Positions 5,854 to 6,590 of a stretch of DNA of 6,590 bases are shown one piece after another. The stretch is from NCBI GenBank assembly GCA_948759685.1, contig CAQBGY010000186.1, positions 1 to 6,590 of the forward strand, written 5' to 3'. The stretch comes from an uncultured Eubacterium sp. Its GTDB lineage: Bacteria > Bacillota_A > Clostridia > Lachnospirales > Lachnospiraceae. Each line of letters begins with the position of its first letter. Within the stretch, counting starts at the first letter, position 1. A program made the position numbers and the translations under genes. Below the pieces are notes generated by a model that saw only the letters and a program-made list of their open reading frames with translations, had not been told where the DNA came from and made no database searches.

Positions 5854-6590
5854 ATGAATATACAGAATACATTTAATATTGTGGAAATTATTTTATCTGA
5901 TAAGAGAATAAAAGCGTCAGACATTTCAGTTTTGTTTGCATTAATCAGCCATATGGGCACAAAAGGGTATTGCTATCCGGCAGTTCAAACACTGGCAGAA
6001 GAAACAGGTTACAGTGATAGAGCAGTACAGTTATCTACAAACAGATTGGAGCGTTTTGGATATATTGGTAAGGTATATCGTAAAGGATATGGAAGACAGT
6101 ATAGTAATTATTATTGCTTAAATAATCAGGAAAATATTTCACAGAAAAAGGATGGAGAATTAAAGGAAGTCATAGAGCAGGACGAAGAATATATGGAATT
6201 TGCCGGTAAATTTTGTACGGTGGACAAAGCATATAAGTTAGAGTGCATGAACTATGTACAGAGAAATTTAAAGGTATTGGATAAAAGAGAATGTACTTTT
6301 TTGCTGTATGCTTTGTTAAAAGCAGACAGGGAGGCAATGCTATATTTTACTACGAATGCAATGGCTGACAAATTGAGCATGGCTTACAGCAGAATTGTAA
6401 AGATTATGGATTCACTGCAGGAGCAGAAAATTATACAGTATGTTCGAAAAAATATTAAAGGAGAGGAGATTAATTTAGTCCGGATTAATATTGAAAATTT
6501 GAACTACAGAGTACAATTTATGCAGCGTATGGCATATCTGATTCATATGAAAAGTATGATGATTAATTTATTGTCAATCTTTTATGAAGA
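5854..6590 (+). CDS. tandem winged-helix DNA-binding protein, 3' end outside window
   Basis: Probable DNA-binding regulator or replication-initiator-type protein of the element; 245 codons are seen and the frame is open to the window edge. The ATG at 5854 follows AGGTGGAG (5841-5848) with 5 bases of spacing. Residues about 22-88 form a clear helix-turn-helix of the HTH_36 type: SDISVLFALISHMG, then YPAVQTLAEETGYSDRAVQ, then NRLERFGYIGKVYRKG. This is the pattern seen in plasmid and phage replication or regulatory proteins. After a charged linker (about 92-115), residues about 145-212 repeat the same layout more loosely: ECTFLLYALLK, FTTNAMADKLSMAYSRIVK, MDSLQEQKIIQYVRKN. This suggests a second winged helix. 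No membrane segment is seen. It follows a terminator, so it is probably its own unit, although no convincing promoter is visible in the short gap. Target DNA and exact role are unknown. Confidence 0.85.
   Translation, partial: MNIQNTFNIVEIILSDKRIKASDISVLFALISHMGTKGYCYPAVQTLAEETGYSDRAVQLSTNRLERFGYIGKVYRKGYGRQYSNYYCLNNQENISQKKDGELKEVIEQDEEYMEFAGKFCTVDKAYKLECMNYVQRNLKVLDKRECTFLLYALLKADREAMLYFTTNAMADKLSMAYSRIVKIMDSLQEQKIIQYVRKNIKGEEINLVRINIENLNYRVQFMQRMAYLIHMKSMMINLLSIFYE

Noticed and set aside
1..6590. CRISPR arrays, tRNA or rRNA genes, insertion-sequence ends, attachment sites
   Set aside because: No regularly spaced repeats, cloverleaf-type sequence, transposase or paired terminal repeats seen on reading; nearly all sequence is coding.

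Overview
The window reads as part of the mating-channel (type IV secretion) module of an integrative conjugative element or conjugative plasmid in a low-GC Gram-positive bacterium, most likely a Clostridia / Lachnospiraceae-type gut organism. This rests on the AT-rich sequence, heavy use of AAA, AGA and ATA codons, strong purine-rich AGGAGG-like ribosome binding sites, protein families I recognise from such elements, and genes all on one strand packed end to end. No integrase, relaxase, coupling protein, att site or resistance gene is visible, so the element type is inferred.

Layout. Positions 1-1550 hold the C-terminal part of a large extracellular protein built of Ig-like domains and a very lysine-rich fibronectin-III-like end; its true start lies upstream. 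After a 75-base gap, 1626-1838 encodes a 70-residue basic-tailed protein of unknown function. Its end overlaps 1819-2415, which resembles the N-terminal domain of VirB4-type ATPases as a stand-alone protein. Three bases later, 2419-4257 encodes the matching VirB4-like motor ATPase, with Walker A and Walker B motifs. Its stop overlaps by one base the start of 4257-5477, a membrane-anchored cell-wall hydrolase with a CwlT-like lysozyme domain and a C39-like cysteine peptidase domain. A small single-pass membrane protein (5492-5782) follows, and then a probable Rho-independent terminator (about 5791-5825). Beyond it, 5854 to the window end encodes the start of a protein with two apparent winged-helix domains, running off the edge.

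How the parts fit. From 1626 to 5782 the genes look translationally coupled (20-base overlap, 3-base gap, 1-base overlap, 14-base gap) and fit one job. The split VirB4 powers assembly or substrate movement in the channel. The bifunctional hydrolase opens peptidoglycan so the channel can cross the wall. The small membrane protein is a candidate channel or accessory subunit. The upstream Ig-like protein may be an adhesin that stabilises mating contacts. The terminator suggests the last gene is a separate unit, perhaps regulation or replication of the element.

The most interesting points are the physically split VirB4, a C39-like domain where the classic CwlT / Tn916 Orf14 enzyme has NlpC/P60, a Cys-rich segment in the lysozyme domain, and the tandem winged-helix protein. 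I see no clearly new defence or other unknown system; the window is best read as a variant Gram-positive conjugation module.
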